DNA of 64,000 bases, taken from the NCBI GenBank assembly GCA_030549205.1, contig JAUKTV010000002.1, positions 3,782,001 through 3,846,000 of the forward strand, given 5' to 3'. This DNA is from Apiosordaria backusii (lineage: Eukaryota; Ascomycota; Sordariomycetes; Sordariales; Lasiosphaeriaceae). Below, one piece after another: positions 12,251 to 24,650 of the stretch; the stretch's first letter is position 1; the number at the start of each line of letters is the position of its first letter. Under the pieces are notes generated by a model. The model worked only from the letters and a program-made list of their open reading frames with translations. It was not told where the DNA came from and made no database searches. The translations under genes and the position numbers were made by a program.

Positions 12251-15200
12251 TATAGTAAGCTTTTATAATCTAGCTTTAAAGGTCTTTAAAGACTTTAATA
12301 GTAATAATAGTAATAAAGGTACTTATATAGTACTTATAGGGCTTACTAAAGGCATTAAAAGCGCTAAAGGTAAGGCCCTAACGGTACTTTCTTTAAAGGA
12401 TGCCCTTTTATATAATATTAGATTTACTAACTATATTATTAATAATCGAAAATAGTTGACTAACTATAAGCTTAATAATAGTTTACTAAAGATACTTTAT
12501 ATAAGAAGAGGTCCTTTAATATTTAAAGGCTTTAAAACCGTTATATTTATAGTACTTTTATAAAAAGAACCTTTTAAATATACTAAGTTTAAGTTTAAAA
12601 ATACTCTATATATTCCTTAATTTAATATTAATTTTTTTAATAGTATACTATATTATAAGGCTGGCAGTTAGGTTAAAAAGAAAGTACTATATAGGCTTAA
12701 TAAAGCCTCGATAGTGGTATTTGATTTTAAAGTTTTAGGCTTTTTTTTAAAATTATAGAGGATAAAAAGGCCTATTATTTACTATAATATAAGTTTTAAC
12801 GTTATTAGTTAAAAACGAAAATTAGTAGTTAAGCTTTTTAATAGGCTTTTATTTTAAAAGGATAGCTATTTAAAGGTCGATTTAGACTTTTAAAGGCTTA
12901 ATAATAGGCCTATAGAGCTAAATAGTAATAGTACTATTAGCTTTAATTTAAATGTTTAAAATGTAAAGCTTTATAGGCTTAGGAGGTTTAAGTAAAGCTA
13001 TAAAGAAGGCTGTAGCTGGAGTATATTTAAAAGAATAAAGCTTTTATAATTTATAAAGGGCCTTAATAGTTTAAGTAACCTTAGCTTTAAAAGATTTAGT
13101 TAAAGTAGACTTACTAAAGAGTTCTATAAGCTTAAAGAAGGCCTTAATAGTTTAGATAACCTTAGCTTATTTAATTAAAAAGAAGCTTAAAAGGGCTATA
13201 TATTTAGAAAGGCTATTAAAAATATCCTTAATACTATTATAGACTATTACAGTAAATTACTTTAAATAGTATTAAAATAATATATTAGGCTAGGTTATAT
13301 AGGCCTAATATTGTTAAAAAAGACTAGTAAAATTATTACTAAGCTTTTAAATTTGGATTTAATAAAAGAAATAGATTTTTAATATTCAGCCTATAATAAA
13401 GTTAAGATAATAAAAAGGCTTTAATTTTTTACTATTCTAAACCTACTTAAGGTCTTAGGCTTTATTAAAGGTAATACTTTTAAAATTAAACCTATACTTT
13501 ATAATAAGCTTCTTATAGTATTAATTTTAATAGATTGAAAATCCCGGTTTAAATAGGCCTTTTACTTTTTAAACGTTAAAGGATTAACTGTATTAAACGT
13601 TATAAAAGGCTTTTTTAAAAGCTTAAAAAATCGCTATAATCGGTATTCTATTTGTTTTTACTATAATAGTAAGAAAGAAATTAACTATAAATTATAGGCT
13701 TAGTTTTTTATTAAAGGTATTGAATTTTTTACTTTTAGGCTTTATATTTATAAGTAAAATAGCTTAATTGAACGTTCTATTAAAGTGTTTTTAAACTGAT
13801 TATAGACTACAATAGTATTATTATAATTTCCTCAATACTTATAATACTATATAGTATTTATAGTATTTAAATTAATTAACTATATAGTAGTTAATAATAG
13901 AGACTTTACTTTCTATTAAATATTTTATAATAAATTAAAACCTTTCCTTTTCTATAAGTTAGATTTAAATTAGTTTAAAGCTATAGGCTTTTCTATAGAG
14001 CTTTTTATTTTTATTAAAAAAAGGTTTAAAGCTTTAAAACTATAGGCCTATATAGAGTTTAATAAGTTATTAACTGTCTTTAAAAATAAGACTCACTAAA
14101 TATAAATACTGGTTAAAAAGGTAATAGTAAAATCTTCCTTTATTAATATAGTAAATAAGCTTACTATAATTTAAAGTATTATTACTATTTTAAAAGAGGA
14201 TTTAAGCTAAAGGAAGGTAAAGTTACTATAATTAATAGATAAAGATAGTAACCTATACTTTAAAAAATCCAACTTAATTAGCCAGTTAAGTTTAAAATTT
14301 CGCCAGTAGGCTAACTTTAATAGTAAGTTAATTAGTTAACTTACTATAGTTTAAAAAGTTATAATTAATAGTAATTTAAAGCCTCTTAATAGGCTTATTA
14401 TAAGCTTCAAGGCTAATTTAAAATCCCTTATTAAAGACCACTTATCAATAAAAGTAGAAAAACTATATTAAAATATAAATAAAGATATTAAAATAAGTAC
14501 TAGTTAATTTATTAAATTAATATTAATTAAGGCTAAGGTCTATTACTATAAGGTCTTTAAAGGTCCTTTTAATATTAATTTATTACTTCAAATACTAAAA
14601 TAAATATTAAAGAACCTTAAAAAATCTTATTAATTAAAGACTATATATAGTAAATTTAAGTAAATAGTTAACTAAAGAACTTTTAAATTCCTTCCTTAAA
14701 GTACTTTCTTTAAAAACTATATACTACTAATTAGTAAGTTAGTATTATATAAGAAAACTGAAAGAAAATAGGCTTTTACAGTTTAAGGCTAAACTAATTA
14801 TTAAAGGATTTTTATAAAAAGAAGGCCTAAATTTTATAAAAACCTTTACCTCTATTACTATACTACTTACTTAGTATATACTACTAACTATAGTAGCTTT
14901 ATTAAATTAGAAAATAAAGCAGATCGATTTTATAAGGGCATTTCTTAATAGCTATTTAAAAAAGAAGAATTATATAACTATATTTAAAGGCTTTTATAAG
15001 TTCTATTAAAAAGTAAACTCAGCTATTAAAGTAAAGCTATATAAGTAAAGCTTTAAATTTAAAACTAACTAAATAATTTGCTTTTTTAAGGCCCTATATA
15101 GCTTAAAATAAAGCCCTAGACCTTAATAAACTAAACTTACTAAATTATTAAAAAAAAAAGGTTTTATAGTGCTAATTTCTAACTCTACTATTTTTTATAA

Positions 15201-16230
15201 TCCTAAAGTTAAGATTTTTATAGTAACTTATATTAATAATTATTTAATTATAAGCTTTAATAAGGCCTATATTTAATAGCTTAAGAAAAGTTTAAATCAG
15301 GTCTATTTAATAGAAAATAAAAGGCCGGCTTTTTTTTTTTAAGTATTTAAATAATAAAGGATAAGCGTCGCTTCTTTTTATAACTTAGCTAAGCCTAATA
15401 TATATAGAAGGTAATTAAGACCTTTAATTTTAAAAATAGTTATAAAATATTAATTCCTTTATAGTTTAAAATAATAGCTTAATATAAGGATCCTAAATTA
15501 AAAGGAAGTCCTATAAGTAAATTAAATTATATACTATTTTAATATATAGTAAGTATTATAATATATTTGATAACCTAAATAAAGCTTAATATTGCCTTTA
15601 TAGTAAAGTAGCTTTTAAGGAGTATATAGTAGTTTACTATAGTAAACTTAAACACTATTAAAAACCTTTTAAAGTATTTAAACGGTATAGAGAATTTAAT
15701 AATTGCCTATAGCTATAATATTATTAGACTTATTAAAAAGAAAGGTACTATAGTATTTATAGGCTTTGTAGATTTAGACTTTATAGAGGATTTAAAGGAT
15801 TTAAAATCTATTTATAGCTTTATATTTAGAAACTCTATAAGCTAAAAATTAAAGAAGGCTAGTATTATAAGTTTCTTTATTTTAGAGGTTAAAACCAATA
15901 TACTTATTAAAACTATTTATAAGGCTTTATAAATTAAAAGAGTCTATAAGAAATTAAAGTATACTTTAGTAGGCTTTACTTTACTATATAATAATAATAC
16001 TAGCTTTATAACTATTGCCTATAACCTAGTCCTTTATAATTGTATTAGATATATACTGTTAAAATACTATTAAGTTAAAAAGTAAGTTAAAATATTATAG
16101 GTTACTATTAACTATTTAAATATTAAATAAATGCCGGCTAATAGGCTAATTAAACTACTAGTTAGTTAAAAATTTAAAACCTTTATAGGTCTTTTAAACT
16201 TAAGGAATAAGCCTATAAAGGAAAAGTTAA
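12250..16230 (+). pseudogene. Copia-1 pol remnant (PR, IN, RT, RNase H)
   Basis: Protease: a degenerate DTGA-x-H-type loop near 12413 (NIRFTNYIINN) and LYIPQFNINFF near 12605. Integrase zinc finger: the H-x4-H pair reads YIRLGY (13281-13298) and the CxxC pair reads YSAY (13383-13394), all four ligands now Tyr. RT: a KGF block near 14805, ...QIDFIRAFLNS near 14925, LYSLKQSP near 15095, and active site YINN at 15229-15240 where YVDD is expected. RNase H: VDLDFIEDL near 15770 and the terminal KQMPANRLIKLL near 16125 (M-x-AD-x-LTK-x-L). This order is diagnostic of Copia. Non-functional. Confidence 0.9.
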
Positions 16231-16440
16231 TAAAGGAATAGATTGGAAAACTACCCTCCCTATATTTAATTTTCCTTTATAAATTAGCTTATAAAAGTAG
16301 TTGCTTAACGCTTAAATATATAGACCTTAATGCCTTATATACTTTATATTTTAGCTTTTTAATTAACTAGTTAATTTATTAATTTTAACTTACTATAGTA
16401 GGCCTTAGATTTAAATCTAAGCTTATTACTTGCTATAAGT

Positions 16441-16450
16441 AAAGAAGGGG
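16441..16450 (+). promoter_or_regulatory. Copia-1 polypurine tract
   Basis: AAAGAAGGGG immediately before the 3' LTR; primes plus-strand DNA in this class. A matching tract is at 40818-40827 in Copia-2. Confidence 0.85.
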
Positions 16451-17315
16451 TATTAAACTAGGTCCCTATAAGGCCTAAGTTTATAATAAGTGGCTACTAT
16501 TATATTATATAGTAGAAGCTTTCTAATACTTAACCTATAGGCTAAGTATAAAGGAAAGAATAGCCTACCTATTAGTTACCCAGCACTTACTAAGCACCTT
16601 ACATTACTATAAGGCTATTTAAAGGCCTATATCCTATTAACTAGTAGGCCAAACTGCCTATAATTTTATATTCAGACTACTAAGGCCTACTACTATAAAC
16701 AATATAAGTAGCCTAACCCTAACCCTATAATAACCTATACTTTAAGTTAAGGGTATTAGGTTTTGCAGCCCTTTTATATAACCGTAAGTCGATTATTAAA
16801 GAGCTATAAACTACATTAACTTAGCTATTTAGAAGACCTATAGTTAACTATTAGACTAGCTAAATTAGCTTAGAATTAGTAGACCTATAGTTAAGTAAGT
16901 ATCTTATTACTATACTAAATTATAGGCCTATAGGCCCTGTAAGTTAAAAGCTATAGAAAGCTTAGTAAATAGTTTACAAGGCTTAGTAAACCTTAAGGTT
17001 AACTAAGCTATACTCTAGCCTATCTACCCACTAGGGTATGCAAGGTACCGTACGTTAGTCAATAAGTATATAGTAAAGGTTAAGTATAAACCTTACTATA
17101 AAGATTATTACAGTAGATTTATAAAAGGCTAGCACTACAATACAATTATTTACCCACTATATTTCTATTCTACAGCACCTACAAGGTACTATATTCTAAT
17201 ACCCCAATACTAAGCTATAGGTATCACATGTAAGACTTCTGCTGCACTGTAAGCTAATATATAAGTACTAATTACAGGGCCCTTAGGCCTGTAATTGGCC
17301 ATACCTATTCTAATA
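16451..17315 (+). repeat. Copia-1 3' LTR (865 bp)
   Basis: Starts TATTAAACTAGG (RIP of TGTTAAAC) and ends CTAATA. Same length as the 5' LTR. Its proximal part is more RIP-mutated than the 5' LTR start, and its last ~120 bp are clearly GC-richer than the matching end of the 5' LTR. Confidence 0.95.
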
Positions 17316-17378
17316 AGTTTAATACCTCTTCTTTATTTATAGTAAGTAATAAGCCTAGATTTAAATCTAAGGCTTACT
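17316..17378 (-). mobile_element. Copia-0 remainder: LTR tip, polypurine tract, 3' internal stub
   Basis: After the Copia-1 TSD copy (AGTTT) come AATA (rest of the Copia-0 LTR) and CCTCTTCTTT (17325-17334), the complement of the polypurine tract. Then follow ~44 bp matching, in reverse complement, the Copia-1 sequence just upstream of its own tract (shared core GATTTAAATCTAAG). Homology stops at 17378, where Gypsy-D sequence begins. Confidence 0.85.
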
Positions 17379-17880
17379 GTTGTGAGATTCCATACCTCTA
17401 TAGGACTTACCTAACGTTATGGTCTACTTTGTACAATTTCTTAAAAGGATCTATAGCTTAGGAGCTCCTAGAGGAAGCTCCTTATCTTATTCTTACCTTT
17501 TACTATAAGTTATATCCTATATATAATATAATTATTATATTTTTATTTCTTTTCTTATTCTTTTTTTCTTTTCTATATATAAATATACTTAGTAACCTTC
17601 TTAGCTTTAATTTCCTATAGTAAATTTAGCCTTAGAAGATATCTTTATATCTTCCTTTATAAGGAAAGCTTTTATTAAGCCTCCTATCTATATACTTTCT
17701 ATATTAACTATAAAAGTCTATATAAAGAACCTCCTTAAGAAGGTTCTTTAAGAATTCCCTTTAGACTTCCTTATAAATCTTTTTATAGAACCTTCTTTAA
17801 AGCTTTTTTTAGAACCTTCTTTAAAATCCCTTTTTTAAAAACCTTTTTAAAGAGCTTTTATTAAAATCTCCTTTAAAATC
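17379..17880 (+). repeat. Gypsy-D 5' leader / candidate LTR with GAACCTTCTTTAAA-type repeats
   Basis: No coding frame. It contains a short palindrome around GGAGCTCC (17461-17482), a perfect-looking hairpin GAACCTCCTTAAGAAGGTTC (17728-17747), and from 17720 a run of imperfect ~14-16 bp repeats with core GAACCTTCTTTAAA. The same repeat resumes at 24277 after Copia-3, showing that Copia-3 landed inside the array. Confidence 0.6.
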
Positions 17881-18559
17881 TGTTAAGATAGGTATCTTAC
17901 AGGCCTATAGGTATAGACCTGTGTAGGGAACGGCGCAGAATACTGAAAGCAAAGAGGGTTTTGTCTGTAACATACGACAGTAGCTAGGCACTAAAGGAAT
18001 ATAGATTATAGAGGCAATGCCTTATAATATATAGAAGGTAGATACTATAATATAGGCTTATAAAGTATTATAAAATATAGTAAACCAGTATATTAAATTG
18101 ACTTATTAATTAGGAAAATATTATAGTAAATAATTATAAAGGACAAAACCTATTATAGGTCTTCGGCCCTATATTACTTTCTAAACCTCTCTTCATTTTA
18201 AAGCCTAAATATCTATTAAGTCTACTAACTGTAAGGCTTAAATATCTATTAAGTCTATTAATTATAAGGTCTAAATATCTATTAAGTTTATTAACTATAG
18301 ACTTAACTAACTAACTAAGTCTAACTATTAAGTATATTAACTGGAAGCTATTTATAGAATATAAGGCGCTAACGTTTTACTGTTATAATATGCTAATTGC
18401 TTAGGGTTTTAAGTTACTTTAAAGGTTTGAAGATTACTATAATTGCTATAATAAAGTGTTAGTAAGTACTATAATTTTAAGCCATTAGTTATTATTAGAC
18501 CTATAGGTTATAAGCTAAAATATACTGTAAAGTCTATAATTAAATATTATATTTTAATA
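17881..18559 (-). repeat. Copia-3 3' LTR (left, 679 bp)
   Basis: The outer 120 bp keep G/C (for example GGGAACGGCGCAG) that the right LTR has lost. Contains three tandem 33-bp units at about 18204-18302. Confidence 0.95.
18204..18302. repeat. 33-bp tandem repeat inside Copia-3 LTR (3 units)
   Basis: Units share the core AAATATCTATTAAGTCTA and ACTATAAGG-like ends. The right LTR carries the same array at about 23920-24010. It is part of the LTR, not a satellite. Confidence 0.8.
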
Positions 18560-18567
18560 TTCCCTTT

Positions 18568-21500
18568 ATAACTATAGTATATAGTACTAATTAAAAGGGC
18601 TTAAAAAGATTTAATAGTAAAATAAAAGTATTGAATAGCATTATAAATAAGGCTGTAGTAAGGGCGTTAGTAGGTATTTCCTTTATAGAAAGGTAAGTTA
18701 TAGTAATAACTTTAGTAAATATAGCCTTTTTAATCCTTTAAAATCAAATTAGAATATATTTAATTCGGCGATTATACTTATTACTATAAGCAATGGCAAT
18801 AGAGCCTTCGTTATTATATAATAAGGAGGTAGGGCCTATAATAGGTTTAGAAATTTCCTAAAAGAGATCCTTAAGCTATATAGTTTCTTTAAAGCCTTCA
18901 ATAAGCCTAGTATATTCGGCTTTTAAAGTATTAAAAGATATAGTAAATGCTTTCTTAAATTTCTAACTAATAGGTCCTTTAATTAAAGTAAATAGCTAAC
19001 TATAAGTAGATTTAGCACTTTCCTTATACTTAGCTTAGTTACTATTAGTAAAGCCGATAGGCTTTAAATTATTATTAGAGCTATAACTAACAGTACTATA
19101 AATATTAAAATAAAAATAAGAAAGTAGTAATTTTATAGCTTTTAAATAAGTATTAGTAGGCTATATTAAATATTGTAAAAGCTACTAAATGCTAAAGGCT
19201 ACGTTAAGCTTAGTTTAAACTATAGTATATATTAAAGTATTAATTAGTTATTAATATAAGTACTGATTAAAGGGGCTTATAGAGGTTTTAGGCCTATTGC
19301 CTTTACTTATAATTTTAAGGCTTAATAAAAAGAAAGTTAATTTAGTATTAATTTTAAAGTACTTAACTGTCTTTATAATATAGGCCTTTTAGTAGATTTA
19401 GAGATGCCGTTAAGGCCTATTATATTTAATTTAAACACTAAGGAAGTAGTATGTAGGATCTAAATCTTTAATATCGTAATACTTCCCTATAGTATTCTTT
19501 AAAGCTTAAAGCTATAGAAGCTTAAGGCCTATAATTAAGCAGTTATTAATATAGTTAATAATAAAGATCTTATAGTTTAAGTAAAAATAAATAGCTATAT
19601 TAAAAATAAAAGGCTTAAAACCTAAAGCTTAGGTTATTATAAAGACCTTCTATTACTAAAGATAAAAAGCCTACTTTAAGCTATATAAGGATTTCTTTAA
19701 TAGAATAACTTAGTCTTTAGTAAAGTCCTATCCGGCTACTTTTAATAATATTATAACGTTAATATTACTATAAGTAAACTTAAATAGTCCCTATAGAATT
19801 TCAATATAAATATTAAAATCGGTTTTTAAATTTAAAAAGGCTTCTATAAAATCTACTTACTTTAAATTCTAATTAAATATAGTTATAAAAGCCAATATAA
19901 TTCTCTAAGTCAGAGGCCCTATAATAAAAGTATAGGTCTATTTAAAATCGATTTTAAAAGCCTATTAAAAACCTTAAGCAACTAATTAGACTTTAAACTT
20001 TACTATAATACCCTATAAATTCTTTTTATCTTTAAAGACCTAGCAGTTTATAATAGGCTTCTTTTTAATTTAAGATTAGCGGATAAAATAGAAGGTCTTA
20101 ATAGTAAAAAGTTAATATAATTTAGTAAAGATAGCCTATAACTATTGCTCCTTTTTAAAGTATTTTAAAGTTTATTTAAAGGTATTAAGCTTTAAGGCCT
20201 TTATAAAATAGCACTCTTTATAGTAAAAAACTAAATAAAAAATAAGCTTACTATAATCTATATTATTTATAGATATAAATTCCTTATATTACTTCTATAA
20301 AGCTTAAAGTAAAAGGATCTTAATAGTAATAGAAGGTACTGTAAATATTGGAATTGTAGGCTTAAATAGTAATTAAGTAGATAATATAAAGGATAATTTA
20401 AATATTAAGAAACTAAGAATTAGTAGAATAGAAAGACTATAAATAGGAGGCTTAAGGGTTTAAATAGTAATATCTTCCTTTAATTTATTAAAGTAATTAA
20501 AGACCTTTAAAGGACTTATAGGGCTTAAAAGACCTATAATCTAAGCCAATAGGTCTTTATAGAACTTAATAAAGCTAGTTTTAATAACTTTATTTAAACT
20601 TAAGTAAACTAAGTAGGTTTAATAACCTAAAATAGCTATAAGTCTTTCTTTAATTTTTTAAAGGGCAAGCTTAAAACCTATAGCTTAATCTTTAATAAAG
20701 ATATATACTATAATCTTAATACTTATAGTCCTATAGTTTAAAAGATTTAACTAATATAGTATTTAAAAGGATAACAGTTTATTATAAAAGGCCTAATAAA
20801 GTATAAAATCTTTAAAGCTTTAGGCTATATAGTTAATAATTTCTACTATAGAAATAACTATATATCTTTAAAGAATAATAAAGAAGTTTAAAGCTAAAAT
20901 AATAACCCTAAAATAGTTTAAAATAACTTTAATAAAGTACTTAATTAAACTATTTTAATTGGAAATTCTAAAGCTTAATATATTAAAGCCGATACCCTTT
21001 TTAATAAAGTAAGTACTTAAGGAAAGGACTTCTTTTCTTTTATTATAATAAAAGTAAGTAGGATATTACCGGAAGGTATTGTTTAGGCCTTTAAATAATA
21101 AACAAAGTACTATAACGGTATTATCTTTAATAGCTAATAGCTTAAGAAATTAAAAATAGGTCTTTCGATTTACTATAATTAAACTATAAGGTTTCTTTAA
21201 TAATAGAATAGGCTTAATAATAATAATATCCCCCTTTAAGTAACTTAAAGTAAAAGAAAGGTCTTAAATAGGATTCTTAAAAGGCCTTTAAAGGATTTTT
21301 ATAATATTATAGCTTTTATAAACTAAATCCTTAAACTTAACCTTTTATAAATTAAATATACCTTTAATAATAAAAAAGGTCTTCTTTAAAAGGTTAAGAC
21401 CTATATACCTAAACTGTATATATTAAAGGATAGTTAATTAAATTAAGGCTAATAAAAGCTTATTAAAATCCTTAAAAGACCTATCCTTTTTTAAAGAGTT

Positions 21501-22200
21501 AAGGGCTTTAAGGAAGATCTTCTTTAAAATTTTAAAAGCTTTAAAGGCTTTAAGAAAAGTAAGGTAATTACTAAAGTACTGTTAATAAAATACTTTTAAC
21601 CGAAGTTAGCTTTTAAAGTTAAAGTAGAACTTTAATCTTTTAAAATTTAAAAAGGTAATAAGATTGTAGTTATTATCAGTAAGCTTTTAACTATATAGGG
21701 CTTTTTTAATATTATATAAATAGTCCTTATTAACAATATTTAATAGAAAAGTAAGAATAAAGAAAGTTTTAATAAAGCTAATAGTTAAAAAATAGGCTTT
21801 ATTATTATAGGTTTTAATAAAGAATTAGACTTTTATAATGCCTTTATTAATAATTTTTATAAAGTTACCTTTTATAATTAAAAACTTAACCTTTACTTTA
21901 ATAAAGTTAGTAAAAAGGTTTTTATTATTATAAATATAGACTATAGACCTAGTATTAAAAAACTAGGCTTTTTTTAAAGCTAAATTAGTATAGTTAGTTA
22001 AGTTAATAAGTATAGAAGATAGGACCTTAAAGGATAAAGATATTATAGACTTAATAAAACTATAGTATTTATAAGGTATAATTAGCTTTAAAGATTTAAT
22101 ACTATAAAAGCCTATATTAAAGTTAAAGCCTACTATAAAAGAAATTTCTTTAAAATTTCTAAAGTCTTTAATATCCTTTTTCTTCTTATCTTCCTTTTTC
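18568..22200 (-). pseudogene. Copia-3 pol remnant (minus strand)
   Basis: Read on the minus strand with TAA/TAG as Gln, the RT is clear: a GFQQAF block near 19970, VDFIEAFLN near 19855, LYSLKQA near 19680, then the active site at 19541-19552, reading YINNC where YVDDC is expected. RNase H lies to its left (about 18600-19300). Integrase and protease lie to its right, more degraded and without a motif I could place exactly. Copia family by domain order; inactive. Confidence 0.8.
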
Positions 22201-23578
22201 TTTTTCTTCTTTCCAATAAGCCTAAGCTTTATAGGGTTTACTATAAAGGCATTTAAAGCCTTTAAAGCTTTAAAATCCTTAATAAAGGCAATATAGAAAT
22301 AAAGTATAAAAAAGGCTTAAACAACTATAGTATTGGAAATATAGGTCTTAATTAAAAGCTTCCTTTATAAAAATTCCAATATAAGGTAATAAAAATAGCT
22401 AAAATTGTACTTATTTTAGTAAATTAAAGCTCTAAAGTATTTATACTATAGTAAAAAACTGCCTTTTAATAAACTTAGATAGTAATTAACCTAGTTAATA
22501 AATTAAATTATAATACTTAAACCTTAAAGCTTTATAATAAAGATATTAAACTTAATATTATATTTAACTACTTTTAATAAACTATTAAATTTAATAGTAT
22601 AGTAAGCTCTATAGAGCTTATTTTAAAGGACAGCCTAAGTAAAGGTATATTAAGTTTATAATTACTAAAAAAGGATTGTTAAAAAGTCTTCGGCCTCGAT
22701 AGTAAGCAATAGGCTTACCTATAGGGTATTTTAAATAGTAAAAAAAAAAAAGGCTTTTAAATTATTATTTAATAAATTAATAACTAACTTAAGCTTATTT
22801 ATAAACTTAAAGAAGCTTAAAACCTTTATTTAAATAGTAAAGGCCTAATATTAAAAGTATTAGTTTTTAAAACTTAAAAGCTTTTATTCTTTAATAAAGT
22901 AAAAGACCTGTTTATTAAGATCCTTTATTAAAAATATAGTAGTCTTTTAAATAGTTTAACTTAAAGAAGGTACTATAATAGGTATAACGATAGAGGCTAA
23001 TAGACCTATATAAGCTAAAATAACTAAAAATAAAGGTAATATAAGTAAGTTTATAGAAGGTTTAAAAGAAGACTTAAAAAGGTTTAAAGTAGTATATTTT
23101 AGTAAAAGGCAAATATTAAAATTGTCAATACAGTTATTAACTTAGTTAATTTTAATACTTAAAGCTTTAATTTAATTAATAAAACTTACTATAGTAGCCC
23201 CAATCCTACTATTAAAGGTAACTATAAGGTTATTCTATAGCTATTAAAAGTATTAAGTAAAGTTAAAACCTTTAGAAAGGTTAAAAGTCGATAAAAGGTT
23301 AAAGGTCTTTAAAGCTTTAAGACTTATAAAGAGATTATATATATCTTTATTCTCTATAGTAAAGAAGGTCGAAGGCTTAAAAGGAAAATAGAAGTACTAT
23401 TAAAAGTATTAGAATACTATTTTTTAAGTCTTTAACGCTTAAAAGGAAAGTAAAAGCATTATTAAAAGTACTAAAACGCTATTTCTTAAGTCTTTAGTAG
23501 CTTAAAATAAATAAGGCTTATAGAATAGATATTATTGTAAAGGCTGTAAAATAAAGAAATTTACTTAAATAATATAAG
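22200..23578 (-). pseudogene. Copia-3 gag remnant (minus strand)
   Basis: Gag by position, between the primer-binding site and pol. Lys-rich minus-strand reading with many TAA/TAG; no zinc knuckle or start codon recognised. A pyrimidine-rich stretch at 22170-22215 codes a Lys/Glu-rich run on the minus strand. Confidence 0.45.
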
Positions 23579-23592
23579 CTAGGCTTATAACT
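23579..23592 (-). promoter_or_regulatory. Copia-3 primer-binding site
   Basis: Minus-strand AGTTATAAGCCTAG, same motif as in Copia-1 and Copia-2 and complementary (after reversing RIP) to the initiator Met-tRNA anticodon arm. It sets the direction of the element. Confidence 0.75.
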
Positions 23593-24271
23593 TATTAAGA
23601 TAAGTATTTTATAGGCCTATAGATATAGACCTATATAGGGAACAGTATAAAATATTAAAAGTAAAGAGGGTTTTGTCTATAGTATATAACAGTAGTTAGG
23701 TATTAAAGGAATATAGATTATAAAGGCAATACCTTATAATATATAGAAGGTAAATACTATAATATAGGCTTATAAAGTACTATAAAATATAGTAAACCAG
23801 TATATTAAATTAACTTATTAGTTAAGAAAATATTATAATAAATAGTTGTAAAGGACAAGACTTATTATAGGTCTTTAGCTCTATATTACTCTTTAAACCT
23901 CTTTCTATTTTAAGGCTTAAATATCCGTTAAGTCTATTAATTGTAAAGTCTAAATGTCTATTAAATCTACTAACTATAAGGCCTAAATACCTATTAAGTC
24001 TACTAACTGCAGACTTAACCGGCCGGCCAAGTCTAACTATTAAATATATTAATTAGAAGCCATTTATAGAATATAGGGTACTAATGTTTTACTATTACAG
24101 TGCACTAACTGTCCAGGGCTTTAGGCTACTTTAGAAGTCCGAAGACTACTGCAATTGCCGTAATAGAATGTTAGTAAATGCTATAATTCTAAGCCATTAG
24201 TTGTTATTAGACTTGTAGGTTACAGGCCAAAATACACTGTAAAGTCTACAACTAAGTGCTGTATTTCAACA
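23593..24271 (-). repeat. Copia-3 5' LTR (right, 679 bp)
   Basis: Ends TTTCAACA at 24271. Its outer (right) ~250 bp keep GC-rich patches such as CCGGCCGGCC (24019-24028), which in the left LTR appear as AACTAACTAAC; the inner (left) part is RIP-mutated. Confidence 0.95.
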
Positions 24272-24276
24272 AAATC

Positions 24277-24650
24277 TTTTTAAAGAGCCTTTACCGGAAC
24301 CTCCTTTAGAACCTCCTTAAGGAGCCTCCTTTAGAACCTCTTTTAAAACTTCATTTAAAACCTTCTTTAAAACCTTCTTAAAAACTTCCTTTAAAAACTT
24401 CCTTTAAAAGTCTCTTTAAAAATCTCCTATTTAAACTTCCTATTAAAAGGTTATAATATTGGTAATTATAACTAACTAGTTAAGTTATTAATATACTTAA
24501 TTAAGACTAAATGCTATTATAATACCTTATTAATATAACATTAATATACCTTCTATAACTACTTCTTACTTTATAACTATAAAGGACTATTTAAAAGTTT
24601 TTCCTTAGCTTTTAGAGATTCTCCTCTTCTATAAATACTTTATAGTTTAC
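24277..24650 (+). repeat. Gypsy-D leader repeats, continued
   Basis: To about 24450: ten or so imperfect units with core AACCTCCTTTAGA / AACCTTCTTTAAAA, continuing the array from 17720-17880. Then about 200 bp without recognisable features. Confidence 0.7.

Larger units (their letters stand above)
9659..17315 (+). mobile_element. Copia-1: full-length Ty1/Copia retrotransposon, TSD AGTTT
   Basis: A 7657-bp element with two 865-bp LTRs (9659-10523, 16451-17315), a primer-binding site, a polypurine tract and plus-strand gag-pol in the Copia order (PR, IN, RT, RH). The 5-bp TSD AGTTT sits at 9654-9658 and 17316-17320. It landed 4 bp inside the LTR/internal border of Copia-0, so two LTRs now face each other head to head at 9658/9659. 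All coding parts are inactivated by RIP. Confidence 0.95.
17881..24271 (-). mobile_element. Copia-3: full-length Ty1/Copia retrotransposon, TSD AAATC
   Basis: A 6391-bp minus-strand element with two 679-bp LTRs (17881-18559 and 23593-24271), TGTTAAGATAGG...TTCAACA, and TSD AAATC at 17876-17880 and 24272-24276. The polypurine tract (complement of TTCCCTTT, 18560-18567) lies at the left and the primer-binding site at the right, so coding runs right to left. Its LTR is unrelated in sequence to that of Copia-0/1/2, but the primer-binding site is of the same type. Confidence 0.95.
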
